A stretch of 32,246 bases of DNA from an uncultured Polycyclovorans sp. (GCA_936928855.1 CAKZHZ010000013.1:1-32246), one strand, 5' to 3'. Shown: positions 14,939-26,850, numbered from the stretch's first letter. Made by a program: numbers and translations. The notes: generated by a model from the letters alone, not told the origin.

Positions 14939-17299
14939 ATGACATTAAAAATGAAGGGCGCGAGCCTGGTGTTCGCGATCATGCTGGCCGGCTGCGGTGG
15001 TTCCGCGCCCTTGGACATGCCCGGCAGCGCCCGGGTCGTCGAGACCTGCGGCGAGGTACAGACCCGCCCCTGGTGTGACCCGGGGCTGACCCCCGAAGCG
15101 CGCACCGAGGCGCTGCTGGCGGCGATGACGATGATGCAGAAGATTGACCTGCTGTCCGGCGATGACCCGCTGTCGGTGGCGTCCGGTGATCCCTACGTCG
15201 GCATCTCCGAGGGGATTCCCGAGCTGGGCATTCCCGATCTGCGCATGTCCGATGGCCCGGTCGGAGTGCGCGGCAGCCCCACCACGGCGATGCCCATTCC
15301 GCTGGCGCTGGCGGCCACCTTCGACCCGGCGCTGGCTTACGCCACGGGCGCCACCATCGCCAACGAGGTGCGCCACAAGGGCAACGACCTGATCCACGGC
15401 CCGGTCGGCGATCTGGTGCGTAATCCCCTGGCGGGACGCACCTTCGAGACCTTCGGGGAGGACCCCTGGCTTGCCACCCGCATGACCGTGGAGTGGGTGA
15501 GAGGGGCGCAGTCGGAGGGTGTGCTGGCCAATCCCAAGCATTTTCTGATGAACACCCAGGAGGGCATTGTCGGCGTGCCGCCGCTGTTGTCTCTGGTGGG
15601 CGGCCGGCACACCGTCAACGCGGTGGTGGATGAACGCAGCCTGCACGAGTTGTACCTCGCGCCGTTCGAGGCGGCGGTGCGCGAGGCGGATGCCGCCACC
15701 CTCATGTGCGCCTACAACTTCGTCAACGGCGAGCCGGCCTGCGGCAGTCGTGCCCTGCAGCAGGATGTGCTGCGTGACGAATGGGGTTTCGATGGCTTTC
15801 TGGTGTCCGATTACATTCTGGCGGTCAAGGACACTGCGGGCTCGATCAACGCCGGCGCCATCATCGAGATGCCCTTTGGCCTGTTCTACCAGCCGCTGCT
15901 GGTGCAGGCGGCGGTGCTGAGCGGGCAGATCGGCGTCGACACGCTGGATGCCCGTGTCGGCGACATCCTGCGCACGCTGTTCCGTTTCGGCTTCTTTGAT
16001 CGCCCGCGCCATGTCCGCAACGACGCGCTGATCGATCAGGTCGCGCACGCGGCCGTGGCACGGAGCGTGGTGGAGCAGGGCGTGGTGCTGCTGCGCAACG
16101 AGGGCGTGCTGCCGATTGATCCGGCCGTGCGGCGCATCGCGGTCATCGGTGTGTCGGCGACCGAGCGCCCCAGCGGCGGCGGCTCCTCGAACGTGACGCC
16201 GTTCCGCTTCATTCCCCCGCTGGAAGCGCTGATCGCGCGGGCAGGGCCTGCCGTGGAAGTGGTGTACGACCCCGGCGACGATGCCGAGGGGGCCGCCGCG
16301 CTGGCGGCGGGGGCTGATCTCGCCCTGGTGTTCGCCGCCGATGTCGCCACCGAGGGCGTGGACAAGCTCTGCCTGTCGCTGGATTGCACACTGGCCGACG
16401 TGCCGGACAGCCTGCTGCTCAATGCCCTGCAGGGCGGGGCGCCGGACCTGCTGGATCTGGTGCTGGACCCGGTGATTGCCGGCTCACCGGTGGCGCCGAT
16501 CCTGGATCGCGTGTTCGGCCCGATCATTCTCGGGGCGCCGGTATTGCCGGTGTCACACCGGGATCAGGAGGGACTGATCCGCGCGGTGGCCGCCGCCAAT
16601 CCCGCCACCGTGGTGATCCTCCAGACCTCCGGTGCGGTGTTGACCCCCTGGCGCGAGGACGTGGCGGCCGTGCTGGCCGCCTGGTATTCGGGGCAGGAGG
16701 CCGGCGACGGTCTGGCGCGGGTGCTGTTCGGCGACACCGACCCCGGAGGGCGCCTGCCGATCAGCTTTCCGGATGCGGAGTCCGATACCCCGGTGGCGGG
16801 GCAGCCCGCCCGGTATCCCGGCATCGCCAATCAGGCACGCCATGACGAAGGCGTGTTCATCGGCTATCGCTGGTTCGATGCCGAGGGTGTGACGCCGGCC
16901 TTCCCCTTCGGCTTCGGCCTGTCCTATACCCGCTTCGGCTTCCACGATCTGACCATGAGCGGGTCGCCGCAGGCGGGGCTCGACATCCAGCTCACCGTGT
17001 CCAACGACGGCGACCGCGGCGGCTGGGCGGTGCCCCAGGTCTATGCCGGTTTGCCGGCACCCTCGGCCACGGTGCCGCAGCCGCCCTGGGCGCTCAAGGG
17101 GGTTGCCAAGCGCTGGCTGGCGCCGGGGGAGCGGTGGACGCTGTCGTTGTCACTGTCGCCGAGGGACTTCCGCTATCGCGATATCGCGGCGGGCGACTGG
17201 GCGTTGGCGCCCGGCTGTTACCGCATCGGCGTCGGGGATTCATCGCGCAGCCTGCCCTTGCAGGCCGCAGTGGCGGCCGGGGGCGGCGACTGCCCCTGA
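14939..17299 (+). CDS. Glycoside hydrolase family 3 lipoprotein (beta-glucosidase-like)
   Basis: A 786-residue exported GH3 enzyme that removes beta-linked sugars from oligo- or polysaccharides. The N-terminus has a lipobox LAGC with the cysteine at 19. The TIM-barrel domain has ELGIPDLRMSDGPVGVRG (about 95-112), AGRTFETFGEDPWLA (165-179), KHF (200-202) and the nucleophile region FDGFLVSDY with Asp 291. The second domain and a C-terminal fibronectin type III-like part with FPFGFGLSYTRFGFHDL follow. GGGAGGGG ends six bases before the ATG at 14939; a TTG at 14933 in the same frame is less likely. It is divergent from the monooxygenase gene and convergent with the signalling genes. The acid/base residue and exact linkage specificity cannot be fixed by eye. 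Confidence 0.93.
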   Translation: MTLKMKGASLVFAIMLAGCGGSAPLDMPGSARVVETCGEVQTRPWCDPGLTPEARTEALLAAMTMMQKIDLLSGDDPLSVASGDPYVGISEGIPELGIPDLRMSDGPVGVRGSPTTAMPIPLALAATFDPALAYATGATIANEVRHKGNDLIHGPVGDLVRNPLAGRTFETFGEDPWLATRMTVEWVRGAQSEGVLANPKHFLMNTQEGIVGVPPLLSLVGGRHTVNAVVDERSLHELYLAPFEAAVREADAATLMCAYNFVNGEPACGSRALQQDVLRDEWGFDGFLVSDYILAVKDTAGSINAGAIIEMPFGLFYQPLLVQAAVLSGQIGVDTLDARVGDILRTLFRFGFFDRPRHVRNDALIDQVAHAAVARSVVEQGVVLLRNEGVLPIDPAVRRIAVIGVSATERPSGGGSSNVTPFRFIPPLEALIARAGPAVEVVYDPGDDAEGAAALAAGADLALVFAADVATEGVDKLCLSLDCTLADVPDSLLLNALQGGAPDLLDLVLDPVIAGSPVAPILDRVFGPIILGAPVLPVSHRDQEGLIRAVAAANPATVVILQTSGAVLTPWREDVAAVLAAWYSGQEAGDGLARVLFGDTDPGGRLPISFPDAESDTPVAGQPARYPGIANQARHDEGVFIGYRWFDAEGVTPAFPFGFGLSYTRFGFHDLTMSGSPQAGLDIQLTVSNDGDRGGWAVPQVYAGLPAPSATVPQPPWALKGVAKRWLAPGERWTLSLSLSPRDFRYRDIAAGDWALAPGCYRIGVGDSSRSLPLQAAVAAGGGDCP

Positions 17300-17308
17300 G
17301 CCCCCGGC

Positions 17309-18231
<923 letters not shown>

Positions 18232-18235
<4 letters not shown>

Positions 18236-21200
18236 GCGGGCAGTCGGTGGAGCAGCGTTTCGCCCACGGCATGGGCGCTGGCGAAGTCGAGTTTTTGCAG
18301 GGCCGTCATGAAGTGCCCCCACTCGTCGGGAAAGCGCTCGCGCAGGCGGGCATCCAGCGTCTCGGCTGCCTTCAGCGCTGCGAGGTTGTGGTCTTTCAGC
18401 AGGCTCAGCAGCGAGATCAGTGATGCCCGCATCGCGTCGGGGGCGGCAGCATCCGTTGCCGCCGATGTCGCAGGGGAAGACGTCTCGGCGGCAGCGAACG
18501 TGGACAGTGCCGTGGTGGCGGTGGCCAGTTGCGTGCGCAGTGCCTGCAGGTCGGCCGGCTCCGGCAGTCGACCATGCTGTCGGAGTGCGGCTTCCTGCGT
18601 TGCGGCGGTGTCCGCCAGCGCATTGGCGCCAAGTGTGGCGGCGGCACCCTTGAGGCTGTGAAGCCCGAGCAGCGCCGCGTCCGCATTGCCCTCCGCAACG
18701 GCGGCCTCGATGTCCTTCATGGTTTGCGCGCCATCGTTGGCGAAGGCCTGGGCCAGCCCGGCAAACAGGCGTAGGTTGTGGCCCATGCGTGCCTGGGCGC
18801 TCTCGAAGTCAAAGGCGTCCCGCCTGGCGGATGATGCCTCGGCGCTGTCGGGCGCATCGCCCGTCGTCCCGGCGGCATCGGCGCCGCGAGTATGGTGGAG
18901 GATGCACTTGACCAGCGTGTCGATGTGGAACGGCTTGGCGACATGGTCGTTCATGCCCGCCGCGAGACAGGCGGCCCGGTCAGACGGCATCGCGTTGGCC
19001 GTCATGGCGATGATGGGGAGTCGGGTTTCCGCGAGTTCGTGGCGGATGCGGCGCGTGGCTTCATAACCGTCGATATCGGGCATCTGGATATCCATCAGGA
19101 CCACATCGAAGGCGGGGTCCGCTGTGCGCACGGCGTCGACGCCGGTCTCGCCGCCGCCGGCCACGGTCACCAGCGCGCCCTCGGCCCCGAGCAGCTCCCG
19201 CGCGACCTGCTGGTTGGTGACGTTGTCCTCGACCAGCAGGACCCGCAACCCCTTCAGGCGTGACGGCGCTGCGTCGAGCGTGACGGGCTGACGCCACGCG
19301 CTGCCATGCCCGGCGCGTGCGTCCGCCACGGCGTCGAACAGCATGGAGGCGGTGACGGGCTTCACCACGAAGCCGTCGAGCAGGCTGCGGTTGTCCTCCA
19401 GGCGCCGTGCCAGCGCCTCGCGGCCGTAGGCGGTGGCCATGATGATCAGTGGTGGGCTGTCGGCCGCATGCCGCGCGCGGATCCGCTCGCTCACCGTCCA
19501 GCCGTCCATGGCGGGCATCCGCCAATCGATGAAGATGACGTCGTAGGGGTGATCCTTCGTTGCATCGTCCGCGAGCAATGCCAAGGCGCTGGCGCCGTCC
19601 GCTGCGACATCGGTGTGCCAGCCGAAGGAGCGGGTGATGCCGGCAATGATGTCGCGGGCGCTGGGGTTGTCGTCGACCACCAGCACGCGCAGGTCGTGCA
19701 GGTCCAGTTCGTGGGGGCGGTCGGCGATGGCCGGTGCCCGGGGTGACGACCGGTTTGCAGCCTCCTCCAGGGTGACGGTGAACTGGAAGACGCTGCCCTG
19801 ACCGGGCGTGCTGTCGACGCTGATGGTGCCGCCCATCAGCGCCACCAGGTGGCGGCAGATGGACAGGCCGAGGCCGGTGCCGCCGAAACGGCGGGTGACC
19901 GAGCTCTCGGCCTGTTCAAAGCTCTCGAAGATGCGTTGCAGCTGCTCGGCTGTCATGCCGATGCCGGTGTCTTCGACGCGGAAGGCCAGCACCACGCCAT
20001 CGGTGGTCCGTTGCTCGAGGGCCACCCGCAGAATGACTTCGCCCCGCTCGGTGAACTTGACCGCGTTGCCGGCGAGGTTCAGCAGCACCTGCTGCAGTCG
20101 CAAGGCATCGCCGGTCAGGCGTTGCGGGATCTGCGGGTCGATGTCGAACAACACTTCGACCTCCTTTCGGCCGACGTTGGCGGACAGGATGGTGCCGACC
20201 TCCCGCAGCAGGGCATCGACCAGGAAGGGCTGCGGATCGAGGCTGAGCTTCCCCGCCTCGATCTTGGAGAGGTCGAGGATGTCGTTGAGGATGGTCAGCA
20301 GGGTTTTCGCAGCAGATTCGGCGCGAGCCGCGTAGTCCGCCTGCGAAAAGTCCAGCGGCGTGCGGCGCAGCAGCTGCAGCATGCCCAGCACCGCATTCAT
20401 CGGTGTGCGGATCTCATGGCTCATGTTGGCCAGGAACTGGCTCTTGGCCTGATTGGCCTGTTCCGCGGCCCGCTGCGCGTCCCGCAGGGTCTGCTCGCGT
20501 TGGCGGATCTCGGTCTGATCCACCGCGATGCCAAGAAAACCCGTGATCGCGCCCGCGGCATTGCGCAGGGCGCTGACTTGCAGACGTACCGGGACCTTGG
20601 TGCCGTCCTTGCGGCGGTAGGTCCAGTCGTTTTCGTCGACATCATCGCGCCGCGCCTTGGCCAGCAGCACTTCCAGCCCCGGCTCCACCGGTCGGCCGAG
20701 CACTTCCGACAGCGCCTGTGCCCGTGCGACGATTTCGCTGGCCAGATGCATGTTGTCGGGCGGGGGGCGTCCCAGCATCTCCGCTGCGGTATACCCCAGC
20801 ATGGCTTCGGCGGCGGGGTTGAAGAGGTTGATCGTGCCGTTCGCGTCGGTGGCGATCATGGCGTAGCCAGCGTGTTCCAGAATCGCGCGCTGCAGCGCCG
20901 AGCTGGCCTCCAGCTGTGCGGTACGGTCACGTACCTGCTGTTCCAGGGTGGCGTTGAGCTTGAGAATCTTGGCCTCGGCGGCCTTTTCCTCGCGGATGTC
21001 CCGGATCATCAGCGCCGCTCCGGTGACTGTGCCCTGGTCATCGCGAACCGGCGACAGGGTGATGGCAACATCCAGCAGGGTGCCATCGCGATGGCGTCGC
21101 CGGGTCTGCAGGGTGGGGCGGTTGCCGCCTGCGGCGATGCGCGGAAGCGCATCAAGCTCTTCGCTATCGAGATGGGGCGGGTCGCCGATGAGGGTATCGA

Positions 21201-22449
21201 TGCGCTGCCCCAGTGCCTCCCGTTCCTGAAGACCGAACAGTTGCTCGGCTGCCCGGTTCCAGCTGGTGACCAAGCCCCTCAGATCGAGGCTGATGATCGT
21301 CTCGGGCGAGTGGTCCACGATGGCGGCCAGGCGGTTGCGGTCGAAACGCGCCTGATGACTGCGCTGCTGGGAAAGCCAGTACAGATAGAGGATCAGCAGC
21401 AGCACGGCCGCGCCCGCGGCGCTCAGTGCGGCAACGCGCGCGGTGGCGGCGCCGACGTGTGCGAACACCGCGTCCTCGTTCATGGTCGCGATCAGCCGCA
21501 GTCCGCGACTGAGGTCACCCTCGGTTCGCGCCACGGTTTCCTCGGTGGCATACACCACGCCGGCGGCACTGTCGTACGGCTGCAGCGATGCGCTCGTCCC
21601 TGGGGTTTCGGTGCGCGCCACGAAGTCGTCCTGCCATCGATGGCGCTGGCCGAGGTCGAAGCCGAAGGTTTTGGCGGGATCAGGATGGATGAGATAGTCG
21701 CCATCGAGATTGGTGGCGAACAGCGTCACATCCGGTGGCGTCGCCGTTTGCAGCCGCGCCAGATGGGTGCGCAGGTCGACATTGATGATCACGATGCCGA
21801 ACGGTTGTCCCTGAGCGTCGTGGACGGCAATCGCCACACGGGCGGTCGGCACGTGCGGGGTCTGAATGCGGCCATGCTCGCGGTTCAGGTCGATATCGGA
21901 AATGAAGACCTCGCCCTTGGGCAGCGCGAGGGCCTCTTCAAAATAATCGCGCTGGCCTTTGCGCTGCAGGGCTTCGGGGGGCACGGTCTCGATACGGTCG
22001 TCGCGTCGATCGACCCGCACCAGCTCCCGGCCCTGGTCGGCCACACCGATGTAGCGAACCTGAAAAATGTCGGGGTTCGATTCGAGGAATCCGGTGAAGA
22101 TGCGTTCCAGACGGTCGCGCCATAGCGGCAGAGGGGTCTGCTCGATCTCGTCGAAGCCGTCATTCTGGATGGCGCGCTGGATGCCGGTGATCGGAGGAAC
22201 GTCGGCCAGGAAGCGGATGGTGCTGCGCCGATACCCGAGGGTGCTCTCAAGCTGCCGCGTCAAGGCGTCGGTGGCCTGCGTCAGCGTGGCCTCGGCCTCT
22301 TGCAGTGCACGTTGCCGCTCACGTTGCAGTGTGAAGGTCAGCGATCCGATGAGCAGGATGGCGATCAGGACCAGCGCGATGGTGCCAAGGCCACTGCTGA
22401 AAAAGCGCTCGGATCTGGGGGGTGACATCGAGGCGAGGGGGCCTTTCAT
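18232..22449 (-). CDS. Hybrid sensor histidine kinase (Cache-like, 2 PAS, HisKA, HATPase, 2 REC, Hpt)
   Basis: A 1405-residue membrane kinase with a full phosphorelay. Order: membrane helix (18-40); periplasmic Cache-like sensor (45-330); second helix (338-360); PAS (365-490); coiled-coil linker; PAS (515-650); HisKA with His 678 in MSHEIRTPMNAVLG; HATPase with NLAGNAVKFT, VEDTGIGM and FGGTGLGLSICRHL (785-870); receiver 1 with Asp 975 in VIFIDWRMPAMDG; receiver 2 with Asp 1120 in VVLMDIQMPDIDGYEATRRIR; and Hpt with His 1264 in LHSLKGAAATLG. A Lys/Leu-rich helical tail ends the protein. The ATG at 22449 was chosen because the transmembrane signal follows it and the upstream open frame overlaps the divergent diguanylate cyclase gene; no strong ribosome binding site is seen, and ATG 22428 is possible. 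Its stop overlaps the start of the REC-GGDEF gene. The ligand is unknown. Confidence 0.95.
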
Positions 22450-22622
22450 GGGAGCGGAACGCCGCCTGACGGCATCTCCGGCGTGAGCGGTTGCCTCCGA
22501 GTCTAGCGCGGGCCGGCGGTCCGTGGGGGGTGGCGGGCGCTGTCGGAAATCCGACGGCCGCCATCTGTCGGGATTTCCCCGCCCCATGGCGGCTGTGGAC
22601 GCCGGCGGTCGGCAGGGGCCGA

Positions 22623-22628
22623 TATAAG
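22623..22628 (+). promoter_or_regulatory. Possible -10 box of the membrane diguanylate cyclase gene
   Basis: TATAAG is the best -10-like hexamer in the 249-base gap between the divergent kinase and cyclase genes. It would start transcription near 22635, leaving a leader of about 64 bases. No good -35 is visible at the right distance. Confidence 0.3.
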
Positions 22629-22698
22629 GACAGTGACCGGACGCGACGCGGCCCCCCGCTTGCGGTATCCGAATCAAGAACAACAGCGGAGAGGCACG

Positions 22699-23796
22699 AT
22701 GAACACTCGCATGAATTCCTCCACGGCTGGTTCGCGCGCACTGCCCATCCGATTCCCGGTGCTGTGGCGCACGCCGGCGCGTGCCTTGTATCTGGCATCG
22801 GCGTGGGTGCTGGCGCTGGCCGCGCTGTTCGCCACCGGTGCCGACGCTGCTGACACCCTGGTGCGGGTGACGGCGGGATGCGGTCTGTTGTCGCTGCTCG
22901 GCCTGCTGCTGGCCCCATCGTCGGCGCGGGATCGTCTCTACCTGTGGTCCTTGCTGAGCCTCGCCGGGGTGGGCACGCTGGCGCATGCGCTACCGCAGGC
23001 CGGGCACGCCGATTTCGCTGCCGAGTTGATCGCCATTTCGGTGGTGGCGGGTGTGGTGCTGGGTGACTTTCGCGCCGCCGGGCCGGGCTTGCGGGTGATG
23101 GCCGTCGCTTCCGGTCTGCTGGTGGTCCTGGCGTATGTCGCCGCAGACTCCCCGGCTGCCGCGATGCAGGCAGCCCTGTGGGCCTTCACCCTGTTGCTGG
23201 CGGTGGCCCTGGTGCTGCGACTGCAGCGGCAGTCCGCGGCATCGGCCGATGCGGTGCTCGATCAGACCCGGCAGGCGGCGCTGACCGATCCGCTCAGTGG
23301 ACTGCTCAACCGCCGCGGTTGGGCGGTGCAGGCCGAGCGCATCTACGCGCAGGCTCACCGCGACCGCCGGCCGCTGACCGTGGCGATGGTGGACGCCGAT
23401 CATTTCAAGATGATCAATGACCGCTACGGCCACGCGGCAGGCGATGCCGCCATCCGGGCCCTGGCCGATCAGGTGCAGGTATTTTCGCGGCGACCGCTGG
23501 ACCTGGCCTGCCGGCTGGGGGGTGAAGAGTTTGCCGTGCTCTGGTTCGACTGTGGGCCGGAGGAGGGGCAGGCGCTGGCCTCGCAACTGCGGGACACCAT
23601 TGCCAGCACCCCATTGATGTTCGACAACCAGCGCATCCCGATGACGGTCAGTATCGGCTTGGCCCAACTGGTGCCCGACGAAGGCCAATCGCTTGATCTG
23701 GCCTTGGCCTCCGCTGATGCCGCGCTGTATGCCGCCAAGGCGTCCGGACGCAACCGGGTGGCCAGCAAGTGTTATCTGCCCCGGGCGCCTGCATGA
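22699..23796 (+). CDS. Membrane diguanylate cyclase (GGDEF)
   Basis: A 365-residue inner membrane protein that makes c-di-GMP. Residues 28-175 hold about six hydrophobic segments (for example ALYLASAWVLALAALFA, GLLSLLGLLLAP, ELIAISVVAGVVLG, LLVVLAYVAA, FTLLLAVALVL). A short coiled linker leads to the GGDEF domain (about 190-355), with DADHFKMINDRYGHAAGD, active site GGEEF at 274-278 and I-site RPLD at 265-268. Both features mark an active, feedback-inhibited cyclase. GGAGAGG lies before the ATG at 22699, so the open frame up to 22633 is not used. It is divergent from the hybrid kinase gene; both feed the same second messenger. Confidence 0.95.
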   Translation: MNTRMNSSTAGSRALPIRFPVLWRTPARALYLASAWVLALAALFATGADAADTLVRVTAGCGLLSLLGLLLAPSSARDRLYLWSLLSLAGVGTLAHALPQAGHADFAAELIAISVVAGVVLGDFRAAGPGLRVMAVASGLLVVLAYVAADSPAAAMQAALWAFTLLLAVALVLRLQRQSAASADAVLDQTRQAALTDPLSGLLNRRGWAVQAERIYAQAHRDRRPLTVAMVDADHFKMINDRYGHAAGDAAIRALADQVQVFSRRPLDLACRLGGEEFAVLWFDCGPEEGQALASQLRDTIASTPLMFDNQRIPMTVSIGLAQLVPDEGQSLDLALASADAALYAAKASGRNRVASKCYLPRAPA

Positions 23797-23847
23797 GGTG
23801 AGGCCTGACCGGCGTACACTCGCCGTGACGACAATCCGGAGATGGGG

Positions 23848-25674
23848 ATGGCGGCGGAAGCGGCGGGGGGGGATCTGCTCAAGGCAGTGACATTGCTCGG
23901 AGCTGGCGTGGTGGCGGTGCCGCTGTTCCGGCGGTTGGGGCTGGGGTCGGTATTGGGGTATCTGGCCGCAGGGCTGGTGATCGGGCCCTTCGGGCTCGGC
24001 TTGTTTGATGACCCCGAATCCATCCTCCATTTCGCCGAGATCGGCGTGGTGATGTTTCTCTTCATCATCGGGCTGGAGATGCAGCCGTCCAGGCTGTGGA
24101 CGTTGCGGCGTCAGATATTCGGCCTTGGCCTGTTTCAGGTGGGGGTCTGTGGGGCCCTGCTGACCAGCATCGGGATCGGGTTGGGGATTGCGCCCGCCAC
24201 CGCGCTGGTGGGGGCGATGGGGCTGACGCTGTCGTCGACCGCGATGGTCATGCAGCTGCTGGACGAACGCGGCGAGAGCGCAACCCCCGCAGGGCAGTCC
24301 ATCGTTTCCGTGCTGCTGCTCGAGGACCTGGCGATCGTGCCGCTGCTGGCCCTGGTGGCGCTGCTGGCGCCGGATGCCCAGAGTGCGGGGGCCGGTGATC
24401 GCTGGGTCGCCATTGGTCTCGCTGTGGCGGCGGTGGCGAGCCTGATCGTTGCGGGGCGCTGGTTGCTCAGTCCGCTGTTCGCGGTGCTGGCTGCTGCGCG
24501 CGCGCGGGAGGTGATGACGGCGGCGGCGTTGCTGGTGGTGCTGGGCGCCGCGCTGTTGATGCAGTGGGGCGGTCTGTCGATGGCGATGGGTGCGTTCCTG
24601 GCCGGGGTGATGCTGTCGGAGTCCAGCTTTCGGCACCAACTGGAAGCGGATATCGAGCCCTTTCGCGGCATCCTGCTCGGACTGTTTTTCCTCGGGGTCG
24701 GCATGGCGCTCGACCTTGCGGTATTCGCCCGCGACTGGCCGCTGCTGCTGGCCGGGGTGGTCGCCTTCAAACTGTTGAAGGGAGGCACGGTGTATACGGT
24801 GGCGCGGCTGACCCGCAGCACCCACGGCGACGCCCTGCACCGCGCGCTGACGATGTCGCAGGGCGGCGAGTTTGCCTTCGTGCTGTTTGCCGCTGCCACG
24901 GCTGTGGGGTTGTTCGACCCGGTGCTTCAGGCGCGTCTGACGGCGATCGTCATCCTCTCGATGGCCCTGACGCCGATTGGCATGCTGAGCCTGAGACTGA
25001 TGCGACGACGCGAGCGGCCTTCCATGGACGGTGTGGAGGTGGCAGACGGTCTGGAAGGGGCGGTGTTGCTCATCGGGTTCGGGCGCTTCGGTCAGGTGGC
25101 CAGCCAGTCGCTGCTGGCGCGGGGGATCGATGTCACCATCATCGATATTGATACCGACCGTATCCGTAATGCCGCACGCTTCGGTTTCAAGGTGTACTTC
25201 GGGGACGGTACGCGGCTGGATGTATTGAAGGCCTGCGGCGCCGAGCGGGCTGCGGCCATCGCGGTGTGTGTCAATGACCGGGCGGCGGCGACGCAGATCG
25301 CCCATCTCGCCCAACACAGTTTCAGTCAGGCCAAGCTGCTGGTGCGCGCCTACGACCGGTCGCACGCCCTGGCGCTCATCCGCGAGGGCGTGGACTTTCA
25401 AGTGCGTGAGACGCTGGGATCGGCGATGGCCTTCGGTGAGGCCACCTTGAAGGCTTTGGGCGTTCCCCCCGAAGAGGCGGCGGAGATTGCCGCCGACGTG
25501 CGCCGCCGGGATGCAGAGCGGCTTTCCATGGAGGTGACGGGTGGCATTGGCGCCGGTCGCGATCTGTTGTTGGGCAACGCGCCGGTACCGATGCCGCTGA
25601 CCACGCCGAAACGCGAGGGTCGCGCACTCAACGACGCGGCAGCGCAGGCAACCTCGCGCGAGGCCGGCGGGTAA
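23848..25674 (+). CDS. Kef-type monovalent cation:proton antiporter (CPA2) with TrkA-N domain
   Basis: A 608-residue inner membrane antiporter of the KefB/KefC type, exchanging K+ or Na+ for protons. Residues 1-385 hold about 12 helices, with the family runs GLGSVLGYLAAGLVIGPFGLGL, FAEIGVVMFLFIIGLEM, MGAFLAGVMLSESSFRHQLEADIEPFRGILLGLFFLGVGM and MSQGGEFAFVLF. A cytosolic TrkA-N domain follows, with the nucleotide motif GFGRFG and a GDGT run. The C-terminal 60 residues are less conserved. GGAG six bases before the ATG at 23848 favours it over the ATG at 23842. TACACT (23815-23820) could be a -10. KefC-type glutathione gating is not established here, and no ancillary KefF/KefG gene is adjacent. 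The stop is convergent with mltD. Confidence 0.93.
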   Translation: MAAEAAGGDLLKAVTLLGAGVVAVPLFRRLGLGSVLGYLAAGLVIGPFGLGLFDDPESILHFAEIGVVMFLFIIGLEMQPSRLWTLRRQIFGLGLFQVGVCGALLTSIGIGLGIAPATALVGAMGLTLSSTAMVMQLLDERGESATPAGQSIVSVLLLEDLAIVPLLALVALLAPDAQSAGAGDRWVAIGLAVAAVASLIVAGRWLLSPLFAVLAAARAREVMTAAALLVVLGAALLMQWGGLSMAMGAFLAGVMLSESSFRHQLEADIEPFRGILLGLFFLGVGMALDLAVFARDWPLLLAGVVAFKLLKGGTVYTVARLTRSTHGDALHRALTMSQGGEFAFVLFAAATAVGLFDPVLQARLTAIVILSMALTPIGMLSLRLMRRRERPSMDGVEVADGLEGAVLLIGFGRFGQVASQSLLARGIDVTIIDIDTDRIRNAARFGFKVYFGDGTRLDVLKACGAERAAAIAVCVNDRAAATQIAHLAQHSFSQAKLLVRAYDRSHALALIREGVDFQVRETLGSAMAFGEATLKALGVPPEEAAEIAADVRRRDAERLSMEVTGGIGAGRDLLLGNAPVPMPLTTPKREGRALNDAAAQATSREAGG

Positions 25675-25768
25675 GGTCGAGCCACCCGGGAACAACCCCC
25701 TCGATCCCGGTCGGGGAACTGCCAGGGCGCCCTGTCGCGGACGTTCCGTCGGCGTCTGCGGCGGAGCC

Positions 25769-26812
25769 CTAGATCTCGATGACCAGCTCGCGTCCGGGGC
25801 GCAAGATGCTGTCGGGCTTGATGCGATTCCAGGCACACAGAGCGGCGACACTGACCTGATGACGGCGCGCAATCAGCCACAGCGAGTCGCCTGGGGCCAC
25901 CACCACCACCTTGCGCCCCGGCGGCGGCTGCGGTGGAAAGTGGGTGGTATCGAGCACGGCCTCCAGGGCATCGGCGTCAGTGTCCGCCACCAGCACGAAT
26001 CCCTTGCCGGTGGTGTCACGCAGGTAGCGCAGCCCCGGGTTGTAGCGTCGCAGTTCTGCCACCGAGATACCCGCCGCGCGGGCGGCGGCTTCGAGGTCAA
26101 TTGGCCGTTTCAGTGCCAGGGAGCGCCCAGCCTGGCGGTTGGCAATGGCGGGCAGGGTGACGCCAAAGCGCTGCGGTTGCTGAATCAGCAGCGCAAGGCC
26201 AAGCAGGCGCGGCACATGCTCGCGGGTTTCGCGGGGAAGCTCGAGGTCCCAGAAGCTGCGGCTGTCCGCGGCGCGGATGGCCTGCAACAGGTTGCCTCGC
26301 CCGACGTTATAGGCGGCGAGGGCCAGCAGCCAGTTGTCGAAGCTGTCGTGCAGGGTGTAGAGGTAGGTCAGCGCTGCACGCGTGCTGGCAATGACATCGC
26401 CGCGGGCGTCGTAGTGGGCGCCACTGGTCAGGCCCATGGCCTGGCTGGTGGTGGGCACGAACTGCCAGAGTCCGCCGGCTTTGCGAGCGCTGGTGGCACG
26501 GGCGTCGAAGCCGGATTCCACCGCGGGCAGCAAGGCGATCTCCAGCGGCATGTCTCGCAGCTCCACCGCTTCGACGATGTACCAGAGAAACGGCTCCGAA
26601 CGCGCCAGCATCTGCGAGAAATGATGCGGGTGGCGCGCATAGTGACGGGCCCAGCGGATCACTTCGGGGTGCTCCGGGTCGACCATGCGCATGCCCGCGC
26701 TGATGCGCGTCCAGATGGTGTCTTCGGTACTCGCTGTCGTGCCGGCCAGCGCCGCGCCACACCACAGCAGGGCCGCCAGCAATCCCCCGGCCCATCCCTT
26801 GTTTGTTGTCAT
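25769..26812 (-). CDS. mltD: Membrane-bound lytic murein transglycosylase D
   Basis: A 347-residue exported enzyme that cleaves peptidoglycan glycan strands. A signal peptide spans about 1-23 (LLAALLWCGAALA). The SLT-type lysozyme fold has the catalytic Glu 99 in LPAVESGFDARATSARKAGGLWQF, then TSQAMGLTSG and the AAYNVGRGNLLQAI motif. A LysM domain ends the protein (VVVVAPGDSLWLIARRHQVSVAALCAWNRI...), so it binds glycan with one LysM, fewer than E. coli MltD has. No classical lipobox is seen (LWCGA comes closest), so it may be soluble or anchored in another way. The ATG at 26812 was preferred to 26878 because the signal sequence starts there. It lies 38 bases downstream of gloB on the same strand. 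Confidence 0.92.
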   Translation of the reverse strand: MTTNKGWAGGLLAALLWCGAALAGTTASTEDTIWTRISAGMRMVDPEHPEVIRWARHYARHPHHFSQMLARSEPFLWYIVEAVELRDMPLEIALLPAVESGFDARATSARKAGGLWQFVPTTSQAMGLTSGAHYDARGDVIASTRAALTYLYTLHDSFDNWLLALAAYNVGRGNLLQAIRAADSRSFWDLELPRETREHVPRLLGLALLIQQPQRFGVTLPAIANRQAGRSLALKRPIDLEAAARAAGISVAELRRYNPGLRYLRDTTGKGFVLVADTDADALEAVLDTTHFPPQPPPGRKVVVVAPGDSLWLIARRHQVSVAALCAWNRIKPDSILRPGRELVIEI

Positions 26813-26850
26813 GCGCCCAACGGTAACCAAGCGGTCATGTGACGGCAAGC

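Noticed and set aside
19849..22125. 758-codon open frame on + across the hybrid kinase gene
   Set aside because: Antisense shadow of HisKA, PAS and sensor regions that are unmistakable on the other strand.
22450..22986. N-terminal extension of the hybrid kinase frame (179 codons)
   Set aside because: It crosses the intergenic promoter region and the start of the divergent cyclase gene, and is Arg/Gln/His-rich with no family features. The transmembrane signal begins after 22449.
22990..25872. 960-codon open frame on - across the cyclase and antiporter genes
   Set aside because: The product is Gln/His/Arg-rich low-complexity sequence, antisense to two well-supported genes.
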